A stretch of DNA of 9,127 bases from Candidatus Methanomethylophilaceae archaeon (GCA_016297775.1 JAEDGA010000050.1:1-9127); one strand, 5' to 3'. Positions 1 to 6,955 are shown, numbered from the stretch's first letter. Made by a program: numbers and translations. Notes: generated by a model not told the origin, from the sequence alone.

Positions 1-47
1 CTCCTGGACGGTTCCATCAGGGAGCCACCGATCAGGATAGAGTGAGA

Positions 48-965
48 TCAGCGGTATGCCGTGCCGATCTCGTACGGCGTCTGCTGATACACATAATAGT
101 TCAGCCAGTTCGTGAACAGGAGCGTGGCCGCCGATCTCCAGCTCATCGGCGGATCGAATGACGGATCGTCGTTCGGGAAGTAGTTACATGGAACATCCAC
201 ATTCTTCCCCGCTTTGGTGTCGCGTACATACTCATACGCCAATGTGTTGGCGTCATACTCCAGATGTCCGGTTATGAACACCTCCCCCTTGTCGGATATC
301 ACGATACCGGGATCACCGTTCCTGGCTGTCGCAGCAACTGACAGGTGCGGACATGCGGATATGTCATCTCTGTTCGGACCTGCGAATCTTGATTGGGGCA
401 TACGTATGATATCATCCATGCCTCTCAGCAGGGGATCGTTGGATGATGTGTTCATGTATTCGTACACACCGGATAGTTTCTTGTCGAACACATCCTTTCC
501 TATCCCGTATCTGTATCCGAGACCGGCCATGGATGCCCAGCAGATGTACATGGTGGAGAACACGTGCCCATCGGTCCAATCCATTATGTGTTCCATCTCC
601 TTCCAGAAATCTACGTCTTCGAACCTCATCCTCTCCAACGGGGCCCCGGTGATGATCATACCATCGAAGTATTCCTTCTCGATCTCATCGAACCCTTTAT
701 AGAATCTGGACAGATAGTCTGACGATGTGTTCTTGGGGATGTGTGTGGACGGGTGTGTCAGCGTGATGTCTATCTGAAGCGGGGTGTTGGAGAGCAATCT
801 CATCAGTTGGATCTCCGTCTCCGTCTTAGTGGGCATCAGATTGAGTATCGCTATGCGTAACGGCCTTATATCCTGACTTTCCGCACGGTCCGTACTCATG
901 ACGAATATGTTCTCATCCTGGAGTGCCCCGTATGCGGGGAGTCCTGCAGGTATGTTGATGGGCAT
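48..965 (-). CDS. metAA: Homoserine O-acetyltransferase, MetA family
   Basis: It acylates the hydroxyl of L-homoserine, the first committed step of methionine synthesis, in the cytoplasm. The protein aligns end to end with E. coli MetA: MPINIPAGLP at the start, LNLMP, the TGAP loop, the nucleophile Cys142 in YICWAS, and His234/Glu236 in GHLEYD, finishing with the family block NYFPNDDP and TNWLNYYVYQ. Length is 305 residues against 309 in E. coli. Position 111 is Glu (TGAPLE); in this family Glu there goes with acetyl-CoA and Gly with succinyl-CoA, so acetyl-CoA is inferred, in agreement with the O-acetylhomoserine sulfhydrylase next door. An in-frame ATG at 998 would add 11 residues. I prefer 965 because the family N-terminus starts there, numbering then matches E. 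coli at Lys47, Glu111 and Cys142, and a TATA-like box lies 22-30 bases upstream. Identity is very secure; acyl donor is strong; the start is likely. Confidence 0.95.
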   Translation of the reverse strand: MPINIPAGLPAYGALQDENIFVMSTDRAESQDIRPLRIAILNLMPTKTETEIQLMRLLSNTPLQIDITLTHPSTHIPKNTSSDYLSRFYKGFDEIEKEYFDGMIITGAPLERMRFEDVDFWKEMEHIMDWTDGHVFSTMYICWASMAGLGYRYGIGKDVFDKKLSGVYEYMNTSSNDPLLRGMDDIIRMPQSRFAGPNRDDISACPHLSVAATARNGDPGIVISDKGEVFITGHLEYDANTLAYEYVRDTKAGKNVDVPCNYFPNDDPSFDPPMSWRSAATLLFTNWLNYYVYQQTPYEIGTAYR

Positions 966-986
966 GTGTATGATGATATATTCATG

Positions 987-995
987 ATTTATATT
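987..995 (-). promoter_or_regulatory. TATA-like box for metA (leaderless start)
   Basis: On the minus strand AATATAAAT lies 22-30 bases before the ATG at 965, the spacing expected if transcription begins at the start codon. It lies inside the optional 11-codon extension that begins at 998, which is a further argument against that longer start. A second TATA-like element at 1020-1029 would instead place the transcript start near 998, so both starts remain possible. Confidence 0.45.
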
Positions 996-997
996 CA

Positions 998-1018
998 TTC
1001 CTACTAAACAGATAGGAA
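998..1018. promoter_or_regulatory. Inverted repeat between metA and metY, candidate operator
   Basis: TTCCTA, nine bases, then TAGGAA form a perfect 6-9-6 inverted repeat of 21 bases in the divergent promoter region. It lies between the TATA-like box of metA and the AT-rich element that precedes metY, where a bound dimer could block or recruit transcription in both directions. Binding by a regulator of methionine or sulfur genes is inference; no regulator gene is visible in the window. Confidence 0.4.
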
Positions 1019-1019
1019 A

Positions 1020-1029
1020 GATATATTAA
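1020..1029. promoter_or_regulatory. AT-rich TATA element serving metY, possibly also metA
   Basis: GATATATTAA, preceded by the purine stretch GGAAA that resembles an archaeal BRE, is centred about 26 bases before position 1051. A transcript beginning there would have a leader of only seven bases before the ATG at 1058 and would exclude the upstream ATG at 1034. Read on the other strand, TTAATATATC sits about 26 bases before position 998, the alternative metA start. The element may therefore work in both directions. Confidence 0.5.
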
Positions 1030-1057
1030 TTAGATGAGGATACTGAATATCGATAAA

Positions 1058-2335
1058 ATGAGTGGATATAGATTCGAGACAATGCAGGTACATGCGGGAC
1101 AGGAGTCTCCCGATCCTACCACCGACTCCAGGGCCGTTCCGATCTACATGACCACAGCCTATGTGTTCAAGGATTCCCAGCAGGCCGCTGGAAGGTTCGC
1201 ACTGAGTGAACCCGGTAACATTTACACCAGACTGATGAATCCCACCACATCGGTGTTCGAGGAGCGCATGACCAAGCTGGAAGGCGGAATCGGTGCTCTC
1301 GCTACTGCGTCTGGATCTGCAGCCATCACACTTGCCGTACAGAACATCGCCCGTGCGGGTGACCACATAGTGTCATCCTCCAACATCTACGGCGGAACAT
1401 ACAACCTGTTCGCCAACACACTGAAGGAACAGGGTATCGATGTGACCTTCGTGGATCCGGCCGATCCGGAGAACTTCGCCCGTGCGATAAAGCCCAACAC
1501 CAAGCTCCTGTACGGAGAGACATTGGGAAATCCCAATTCGGATGTGTTCGACACCGAGTCCGTGGCGGAGATCGCGCATAAGAACGGCATCCCGCTGATC
1601 ATGGATGCGACGTTCTCCTCCCCATATCTGTACAGGCCGATAGAGCACGGTGCGGATATCGTCGTGCACTCGGCAACCAAGTTCATCGGAGGACATGGTA
1701 CCGCGATGGGAGGGATCATAGTGGATGGAGGTAAGTTCGATTGGGCGAACGGCAAGTTCCCCGGACTCTCCGAGCCGAACCCGTCCTACCACGGTATCGT
1801 CTTCACCGATGCATGCGGACCGTCCGCATTCATCATCAAGGCGCGTACCACGCTGATGAGGGACCAGGGTGCCACCATATCACCATTCAATTCATTCCTG
1901 ATGCTCCAGGGATTGGAGACCTTGTCGCTCCGTGTTGAGAGGCACGTACAGAATGCGTTGAAGGTCGTTGAGTTCCTGTCCAAACACCCGAAAGTGGAGC
2001 GTGTGAACCACCCCAGCCTTGCGACGGGACGTCAGAAGGAGCTGTATGAGAAGGGATACCCCAACGGAGGAGGTTCGATCTTCACCTTCGAGGTCAAGGG
2101 CGGTGCGGAGGAGGCGAAACGCTTCGCGGAATCCATGAAGCTGTTCTCCCTCCTGGCGAACGTGGCCGATCTGAAATCCCTGGTGATACACCCGGCTTCG
2201 ACCACCCATTCCCAGATGGATGAGGCGGAACTCGCATCAGCCGGTATCAAGCCCAACACCGTCAGGCTCTCCATCGGTACGGAGCACATAGACGATATCC
2301 TCGAGGATATCTCTCAGGCCTTGGACAAGGTCTGA
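1058..2335 (+). CDS. metY: O-acetylhomoserine sulfhydrylase (aminocarboxypropyltransferase)
   Basis: This PLP enzyme of the Cys/Met metabolism family (fold type I) is predicted to join O-acetylhomoserine with sulfide to give homocysteine and acetate in the cytoplasm. Visible landmarks, numbered from this start: the N-terminal signature FETMQVHAGQ, YTRLMNPTT (Tyr56 and Arg58 reach the PLP phosphate of the neighbouring subunit), the stacking Tyr111 in SNIYGGTYN, Asp183 in MDATFSSP that pairs with the cofactor nitrogen, the Schiff-base Lys208 in VHSATKFIGGHG, and the carboxylate-binding Arg403 in VRLSIG. The 425-residue length and the insert around 230-265 fit the sulfhydrylase branch better than cystathionine gamma-synthase, which is nearer 385. 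An ATG at 1034 gives eight more residues, but the family start and the position of the TATA element favour 1058. It diverges from the acetyltransferase that would supply its substrate. Cysteine synthesis from O-acetylserine is a less likely role. Confidence 0.93.
   Translation: MSGYRFETMQVHAGQESPDPTTDSRAVPIYMTTAYVFKDSQQAAGRFALSEPGNIYTRLMNPTTSVFEERMTKLEGGIGALATASGSAAITLAVQNIARAGDHIVSSSNIYGGTYNLFANTLKEQGIDVTFVDPADPENFARAIKPNTKLLYGETLGNPNSDVFDTESVAEIAHKNGIPLIMDATFSSPYLYRPIEHGADIVVHSATKFIGGHGTAMGGIIVDGGKFDWANGKFPGLSEPNPSYHGIVFTDACGPSAFIIKARTTLMRDQGATISPFNSFLMLQGLETLSLRVERHVQNALKVVEFLSKHPKVERVNHPSLATGRQKELYEKGYPNGGGSIFTFEVKGGAEEAKRFAESMKLFSLLANVADLKSLVIHPASTTHSQMDEAELASAGIKPNTVRLSIGTEHIDDILEDISQALDKV
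2294..2311. repeat. Perfect 18-base palindrome near the end of metY
   Basis: GATATCCTCGAGGATATC is identical to its own reverse complement. It encodes part of the repeated peptide DILEDI, so a share of the symmetry comes from the protein. It opens a chain of four inverted repeats: CCTTG-GA-CAAGG at 2319-2330, GGTCT-G-AGACC at 2329-2339 over the stop codon, and the terminator stem at 2338-2354. Confidence 0.6.
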
Positions 2336-2337
2336 GA

Positions 2338-2363
2338 CCGGCCTCAAAGGCCGGAAATTTTTT
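2338..2363 (+). terminator. Hairpin and T-tract terminator of metY
   Basis: CCGGCC, the loop TCAAA and GGCCGG form a six-pair GC stem starting two bases after the metY stop codon. AAA and six T follow, then CTTT. The stem and T-tract lie inside the last codons of the converging gene, where they encode its C-terminal KEKISGL, and that gene's stop codon is in the loop. No T-tract follows the stem on the other strand, so the signal appears to act only on metY. Confidence 0.75.
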
Positions 2364-4980
2364 CTTTCATTCTTTGTGTCATCTCGGTAGGATTGGAGTA
2401 ATCCTTCGGATCCATCGGTTCGCCGAACACGATACGGAGCTTCCTCCTCCTTCCGAGTCTGAACACCTTAGGATACTTCTTGTGACGCGGGAATATCTCG
2501 AATGAACCATCCATCCTCACGGGCAGGATCTTCCTTCCGGTTATCATGGACAGTTCCGCGGCACCGGCCTTGAACGGGAGCATGGAACCGTCGACCGAAC
2601 GTGCACCCTCGGGGAAGATGAACATTATGTATTTGTCATCGGTGATGCACTCCCTGGCCCTCTGCGTGGCCGGAAGTGTGTTCCCGTATCTGTCGACCGG
2701 GATGGCACCGAACATATCGAACAACCAGCGCTCTAGTCTGTTGTCCAACCTTTCTTTGGCGGCCAATCCCGCCACACGGGAGTAGTCTATCCTGCCTTTG
2801 GCGGCATTAAGGATCCAGAACGGATCGAGGAAGGATGCGTGGTTGGCACAGATGATATAGTTGCTTCCATCCTGGGGGATGTTCTCCAATCCCGATACCT
2901 CGAACCTGTACGGGATGGACATCGCCTTGGTCCAGCGTGCCAGCACCCTGCCGGTCCTCTCGTTCCTGGGGGACGGATATTTGCTGAGGTCCTCGGTTGC
3001 AGTGGATTCCTCCATATCGGGGCGCTCTCCGTGCATGAGGTCCCACAGATCCCCCACAGTCCTCGCGGTACCGAAACGGCCTCCGAAGTCCAGGTTGTAT
3101 CTGGACTCCAAATCACATTTGACGTTGAACAGGGTGATGGAATCCATACCGAGATCCTCGATCAATCTGCTGTCGAAGGTGACCTCCATATCGGGTTTGT
3201 ATTTCTTTATGATGGCGCACAGTCCGTCCTCGGACGTGTCATCATCGATCCTGGGCTGTTCCATCATCTTGACATCATGCATCTTGAGACCGTCCCTGAG
3301 CATGAAACGTCTGATCTTCCCGACGGATGTCTTGGGTATGCTCTCTATGAAGTGCACCTCGGCAACGTGGTACATCGACGGTGATACGGCGGAGGTATCC
3401 ATGATCATCTTCTTTATCTCCGCTTTTCCGTGATCGGTGTATCCGTCGTCCTGTATGAATATATGGATCTCCTCGCATCCGTCGTCCGTTGGTATGCCAC
3501 AGCATGCAAGGTTGTACTTGTTCTCCAGTGCTTTCAGATAGTAGTTGTCCACATCCTGCGCGGATACCTTCTTTCCGCTGCGGAGGACTATGCTCTCCTT
3601 GATACGCCCAACGATGTGGAGTCTGTTCTTCTCGTCGATGTATCCCCTGTCGCCGGTACGGAACCATCCGTCATCGAACGCGGCCGCGGTGGCCTCGGGA
3701 TTCCTGAAGTATCCTTTCATGATCAGGTCGGTCCTGACCTGGATCTCTCCAATACCTTCGGTGTCTATGTCCTGGATCCTCACGTTCACGCCCTCGACCG
3801 ATCCGACCGTACCCGTGTATCCATACTTCACGCGATCGGAAGCGGCTATGGCAACGATCGGGATGTTGGTCTCGGTGGTTGCATAGAAGTTGACCCATTC
3901 GAGACCCATGGCCGCAAAGAACTTCGCCGTGGAATCTTTGCACGGGGATGCTCCCGTGATGATCGACCTGATGTTCTCTCCAAGGAATTGCGAGTATATC
4001 CCGTGGAACACCTTCTTTCCAAGTCTTATTCCGGTCTTCTTCCTGAAGAACGCGGAGAATCTGAACGCCGTCTTGAATATCCAATATATGAAACGGCTCT
4101 TCTGACGTATCTTCTCGAACGTCTTCTGTTCCATGATATCGAAGACTGCGGGTACGGTCAGAAAGTGTGTGGGTTCGAAGTGGTGCAATCCTTCGAGGTA
4201 GCGGAGCGGGGACACGTTCTCCAGGAAGTCCAGTTCGGCACCCCAGAAGAACGCCACAAATGCGGATACGTATCCGGCGATGTGATTCAGCGGCAGTACG
4301 TAGAAGTAGGCGATCCTTCCCGGTATGCCGTCGAGACCGACGATCTTGCTGTCGATCTCCATCGCACGCATTATCGAATGATAGGTGATCTCGACACCTT
4401 TCATCTCCCCGGTGGTACCGGAGGAGAACAGTATCAGCATTACATCCGTATCCTTATCGGCCGTATTCTCGATCACCTTGGCCGGACTCTTGTTGACATG
4501 AGTAAGTGTGGTCTTGTTCTCATCGATGACGAACATTACCATCCCGGCGGTCACGGTATCGCGGATCTCGGAGAAATGTTTCCTGGTGGATACGACGGCA
4601 ACCGGGTCGGACAGTGCAAGAAGGCGTTCGATCTCTTCCATGGGCAGGGAATAATCAATCAGAACGGATGTGGCACCCATGTAGGGCAGTGCCATGGCGA
4701 CGATGATATAGAATGGTGACGGGGGTGCAATCATTACCACTCTGTCGCCGGCCACGATACCGTAGCTTTCCAATGTCCTCACGGTCGATAGAACCTGTTC
4801 CATGACATCGGAATATTTGAACTCCAATTGTTCCCCGTTATCGTACAGGTACTTGAATGCCATGAACTTCCCGAACCTCTCAGCAGTGGAGTCGAGAAGT
4901 TCTACGAAATCCGCCTGTCCAAAACGGAGGTCTCTGTCATAAGGTATTATCTCGAAATCCGCCGACTGACTCTTCCTCAT
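2344..4980 (-). CDS. Acyl-adenylating ligase / ACP / PlsC acyltransferase fusion
   Basis: This 878-residue protein has three fused parts. Residues 1-565 are an AMP-forming ligase of the acyl-CoA synthetase type: SSGTTGEMKG at 186-195, YATTET at 366-371, FRTGD at 440-444, and the catalytic Lys555 in PKTSVGKIRR. A hydrophobic stretch at 297-312 resembles membrane-facing parts of long-chain enzymes. Residues 583-650 form an acyl carrier protein domain with Ser614 in LGMDSI as the phosphopantetheine site. Residues 690-878 are a PlsC-type acyltransferase: NHASFLD (His714, Asp719), GAIPVDR at 758-764, and FPEGARS at 789-795. The inferred job is to adenylate a carboxylic acid, load it on the built-in carrier and transfer it to an alcohol acceptor at the inner membrane face. 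E. coli Aas combines PlsC and ligase in the opposite order and without a fused carrier. Substrate and acceptor are unknown. It lies 67 bases after the MFS gene, and GGTG four bases before the ATG may serve as ribosome site. Confidence 0.85.
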   Translation of the reverse strand: MRKSQSADFEIIPYDRDLRFGQADFVELLDSTAERFGKFMAFKYLYDNGEQLEFKYSDVMEQVLSTVRTLESYGIVAGDRVVMIAPPSPFYIIVAMALPYMGATSVLIDYSLPMEEIERLLALSDPVAVVSTRKHFSEIRDTVTAGMVMFVIDENKTTLTHVNKSPAKVIENTADKDTDVMLILFSSGTTGEMKGVEITYHSIMRAMEIDSKIVGLDGIPGRIAYFYVLPLNHIAGYVSAFVAFFWGAELDFLENVSPLRYLEGLHHFEPTHFLTVPAVFDIMEQKTFEKIRQKSRFIYWIFKTAFRFSAFFRKKTGIRLGKKVFHGIYSQFLGENIRSIITGASPCKDSTAKFFAAMGLEWVNFYATTETNIPIVAIAASDRVKYGYTGTVGSVEGVNVRIQDIDTEGIGEIQVRTDLIMKGYFRNPEATAAAFDDGWFRTGDRGYIDEKNRLHIVGRIKESIVLRSGKKVSAQDVDNYYLKALENKYNLACCGIPTDDGCEEIHIFIQDDGYTDHGKAEIKKMIMDTSAVSPSMYHVAEVHFIESIPKTSVGKIRRFMLRDGLKMHDVKMMEQPRIDDDTSEDGLCAIIKKYKPDMEVTFDSRLIEDLGMDSITLFNVKCDLESRYNLDFGGRFGTARTVGDLWDLMHGERPDMEESTATEDLSKYPSPRNERTGRVLARWTKAMSIPYRFEVSGLENIPQDGSNYIICANHASFLDPFWILNAAKGRIDYSRVAGLAAKERLDNRLERWLFDMFGAIPVDRYGNTLPATQRARECITDDKYIMFIFPEGARSVDGSMLPFKAGAAELSMITGRKILPVRMDGSFEIFPRHKKYPKVFRLGRRRKLRIVFGEPMDPKDYSNPTEMTQRMKEKISGL

Positions 4981-5047
4981 TGTGCACCGCCATCCATTAT
5001 GTCATGCCATATGTTAATTGTAACGCTCGTTCGACATAGCCAGATGT

Positions 5048-6295
5048 TTATTGCTCTGTAGGCCGGGCATCATTCCCGCCATCGTGTTCCCTGGATATGG
5101 CGCATAGCACGATGGCACCTATCACGCATGCCGCCATCACGATCCACATCATCCTGAACTCCTCGGGGAGTTTGGACTGTATGATGAAGTACGAAATCGT
5201 GGACATGACCGAACCTCCCGCGAACAGGAAGGTGTTCATTGCCGCGGTCACGGTACCGGACATGGAAATGGGGAAGCATTCCTTCACCTGTGTGAAGGAG
5301 ACGGTCATGAATCCTCCGAACAGACCCAGTAGGAAGTTGACAGCCAGCCAGAATACGTAGGAGTCTATCTCTCCCGCGGTCAGACAGAGGGGCAACCATA
5401 TCAGCAGGAACAACAGATTCCCCACTATCATGGTACGTTTGGTGGATCCGTTCCTGGATGAGATGTATCTGCCCACGATTATGGCACCGATCATCTTACC
5501 GATACCTATGGCGGTGACGAACCATGCCACGTCGAACACGAATGAGTACACCGATCTGTAGTATGATACGGCCCAGGTACCCTGGTATGTGATTATCACG
5601 CCGTACATCAGCATATATGCCAATGCGGGTGCCCAGAACCTCCTTCCGGACAGTACGGTGATGCGCAGCGCCTTCAACGTGGGCATCGGCGGTTCCTTAG
5701 GGGCCTCGGGATGTACATCCGAGGGACGGTTCCTGATGAACAGAAGACACACCATCGAAAGTATGGCGGTTATCACTCCCATGACGAGGAACACGTTCCT
5801 CCATCCGATGGCATCGTTGAGCATGCTCAGGGGCGCACCCGCGGCTATGGCTCCCACGTTACCGACTGCGATGACCGTACCGGTAAGTACTGCGAAGTCC
5901 GTCTTCGGGAACCATACGGCTATTATCTTGATCAGAGGTATGTAGACTACGGCCATACCGCACGCGATCAACGCCTTACCGATGATCGCATCCGTAAAGG
6001 TGGTGGCGAATCCCGACAGGAGTGTACCTACGGCCGCGATGGCGAGGAAGATACCGGAGGCCATCCTGGGACCGAGACGATCCGCCATGATACCGCTGGG
6101 GATCTGCATTATCAGGTACACGGTGAAGTATGTGGAACTCAGGAGTGCGATGGAACCTCCTATCTCGGAGGTCATGTCGATACCGAGAACGGATACCGAT
6201 ACCCTTTGGAAGTATACGAAGAAATATGCGATCAGCAATATCGTGAAACCTATCCAACCGAAAACGTATCTTTTGTTATTCGTACATTCTTCCAT
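5048..6295 (-). CDS. MFS transporter, 12 membrane segments
   Basis: This 415-residue integral membrane carrier of the major facilitator superfamily is a secondary transporter of an unknown solute. Six hydrophobic segments lie between about residues 10 and 188, followed by a charged, proline-rich central loop at 188-217 and six more segments to about 400. Motif A is clear in the loop after segment 2, GIMADRLGPR at 69-77, with a weaker copy near 275-283 in the second half. FVYFQRVSVSV in segment 1 resembles the start of organic-anion or sugar-phosphate carriers, a weak hint only. The reading frame runs open a further 64 codons upstream, but that part is hydrophilic, overlaps the preceding gene in another frame and lacks family resemblance. 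The ATG at 6295 follows the upstream stop by seven bases and has a strong ribosome site, so the two genes are probably co-transcribed and translationally coupled. Confidence 0.9.
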   Translation of the reverse strand: MEECTNNKRYVFGWIGFTILLIAYFFVYFQRVSVSVLGIDMTSEIGGSIALLSSTYFTVYLIMQIPSGIMADRLGPRMASGIFLAIAAVGTLLSGFATTFTDAIIGKALIACGMAVVYIPLIKIIAVWFPKTDFAVLTGTVIAVGNVGAIAAGAPLSMLNDAIGWRNVFLVMGVITAILSMVCLLFIRNRPSDVHPEAPKEPPMPTLKALRITVLSGRRFWAPALAYMLMYGVIITYQGTWAVSYYRSVYSFVFDVAWFVTAIGIGKMIGAIIVGRYISSRNGSTKRTMIVGNLLFLLIWLPLCLTAGEIDSYVFWLAVNFLLGLFGGFMTVSFTQVKECFPISMSGTVTAAMNTFLFAGGSVMSTISYFIIQSKLPEEFRMMWIVMAACVIGAIVLCAISREHDGGNDARPTEQ

Positions 6296-6299
6296 ATAC

Positions 6300-6307
6300 G
6301 GATCACC
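6300..6307 (-). promoter_or_regulatory. Strong Shine-Dalgarno sequence for the MFS gene
   Basis: GGTGATCC, four bases before the ATG at 6295, is an eight-base match to the complement of the usual 16S rRNA 3' end. It spans the stop codon of the FmdE-like gene, so ribosomes ending there are placed to restart. It decides the MFS start. The first genes of transcription units in this window lack such a site at the usual spacing or probably exclude it from the transcript. Confidence 0.8.
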
Positions 6308-6833
6308 ATCTGTCCTTGTATTCCGTGAAACAATCAAGACAGAGGATCCTTCCGTTCTGCAATCTTGCAAGGTCCTCGCGTACGGGTTCGCAGCATCCTT
6401 CACAGACGACGCTGGCGAACATCCTCGCCTTCTCGGGTACGTCGAACTTCGGTTCGCATATTCTGAACACTTTCTCTGCAGGGTCATTCAATATCATATC
6501 GATAAGTTTCTCTTTATCCATCGACCTGTCGAATTTCGCCGCGACCAGCCTGACGGATCTCGATGTGCGTCTGTCGAAGAATGAATATGCGGGTTTTCCG
6601 CGCATGCGCATGATCATGTTGCCCTTTCCTAGGGTGCACGACAGGAGACACTGGATGGCATCGATGCCGCAGGAATCGTTCTCGGTAACGCAGACGAGAT
6701 CCTCATCCTCTATGCGTTCCAGGTCTATGCCGAGGATGTCGCACGCGACCTCACATGCCCTGTATCCGATGGCGAGACCTCCACAGGCATGTCCGTGGAA
6801 TTCTATGCATCTTCTCCAAAGCTCTTCTATCAT
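6303..6833 (-). CDS. FmdE-family metal-binding protein with C-terminal zinc finger
   Basis: This 176-residue cytoplasmic protein belongs to the FmdE family, named after a gene of the molybdenum formylmethanofuran dehydrogenase operon; biochemical function in the family is not settled. The family signature FHGHACGGLAIGYR at 12-25 supplies His13, His15 and Cys17. A second signature, ENDSCGIDAIQ at 51-61, supplies Cys55, followed by CTLGKGNM at 66-73. The tail carries a four-cysteine finger, CEGCC at 144-148 and CLDC at 165-168, like the short zinc ribbon on many family members. The ATG at 6833 has no Shine-Dalgarno sequence but a TATA box centred 26 bases upstream, so a leaderless message is likely. 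The gene heads the transcription unit that continues into the MFS transporter and perhaps the acyl ligase fusion. No formylmethanofuran dehydrogenase genes are in the window, so a link to that enzyme is not supported here. Confidence 0.88.
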   Translation of the reverse strand: MIEELWRRCIEFHGHACGGLAIGYRACEVACDILGIDLERIEDEDLVCVTENDSCGIDAIQCLLSCTLGKGNMIMRMRGKPAYSFFDRRTSRSVRLVAAKFDRSMDKEKLIDMILNDPAEKVFRICEPKFDVPEKARMFASVVCEGCCEPVREDLARLQNGRILCLDCFTEYKDRW

Positions 6834-6854
6834 GTGTCGGTGTATATGGTATCA

Positions 6855-6863
6855 TGTATAATG
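6855..6863 (-). promoter_or_regulatory. TATA box of the FmdE-like operon
   Basis: CATTATACA on the minus strand is centred 26 bases before the ATG at 6833. With no Shine-Dalgarno sequence in between, this points to transcription starting at the start codon. Confidence 0.6.
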
Positions 6864-6866
6864 GTA

Positions 6867-6888
6867 TTACGAATGGATCGATTCGTAA
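6867..6888. promoter_or_regulatory. Inverted repeat TTACGAAT-N6-ATTCGTAA, candidate operator
   Basis: These are perfect eight-base arms around a six-base spacer, just upstream of the FmdE-like TATA box and about 68 bases upstream of the superoxide reductase TATA box. Position and symmetry suit a dimeric repressor or activator acting on the minus-strand operon, possibly on both genes. The regulator is not identifiable from this window. Confidence 0.5.
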
Positions 6889-6917
6889 CATTACAGAATA
6901 ATGTGCATCATGTTACG
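6884..6917. promoter_or_regulatory. Nested inverted repeats CGTAACAT...ATGTTACG
   Basis: CGTAACAT at 6884-6891 is mirrored by ATGTTACG at 6910-6917. Inside lies a smaller repeat, ACATTA-CAGAA-TAATGT, at 6888-6904. The left arm overlaps the right arm of the 6867-6888 repeat, and the core TTACG/CGTAA recurs three times. The region may hold several half-sites of one DNA-binding protein. Confidence 0.45.
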
Positions 6918-6955
6918 TTAATTGCTGAATATTCACCGTTCCGAATACCACCTTA

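Noticed and set aside
1..45. Plus-strand frame open from the window edge, ending in TGA at 43-45 (LLDGSIREPPIRIE), as the tail of a converging gene
   Set aside because: Fourteen codons are too few to recognise a product or exclude chance. A gene end two bases from the metA stop is plausible, and sequence left of the window would settle it.
1034..1057. Longer metY start at ATG 1034
   Set aside because: It lies only a few bases after the likely TATA element, so it would precede the expected transcript start, and the family start matches ATG 1058.
3430..4719. Long plus-strand open frame of 429 codons opposite the acyl fusion gene
   Set aside because: It is the antisense shadow of a gene with intact domains throughout. 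The translation has no domain motif and no promoter or ribosome site was seen.
6296..6487. 64-residue N-terminal extension of the MFS transporter
   Set aside because: It overlaps the FmdE-like gene in another frame, is hydrophilic and unlike the family, while the ATG at 6295 has an excellent ribosome site and begins just before membrane segment 1.
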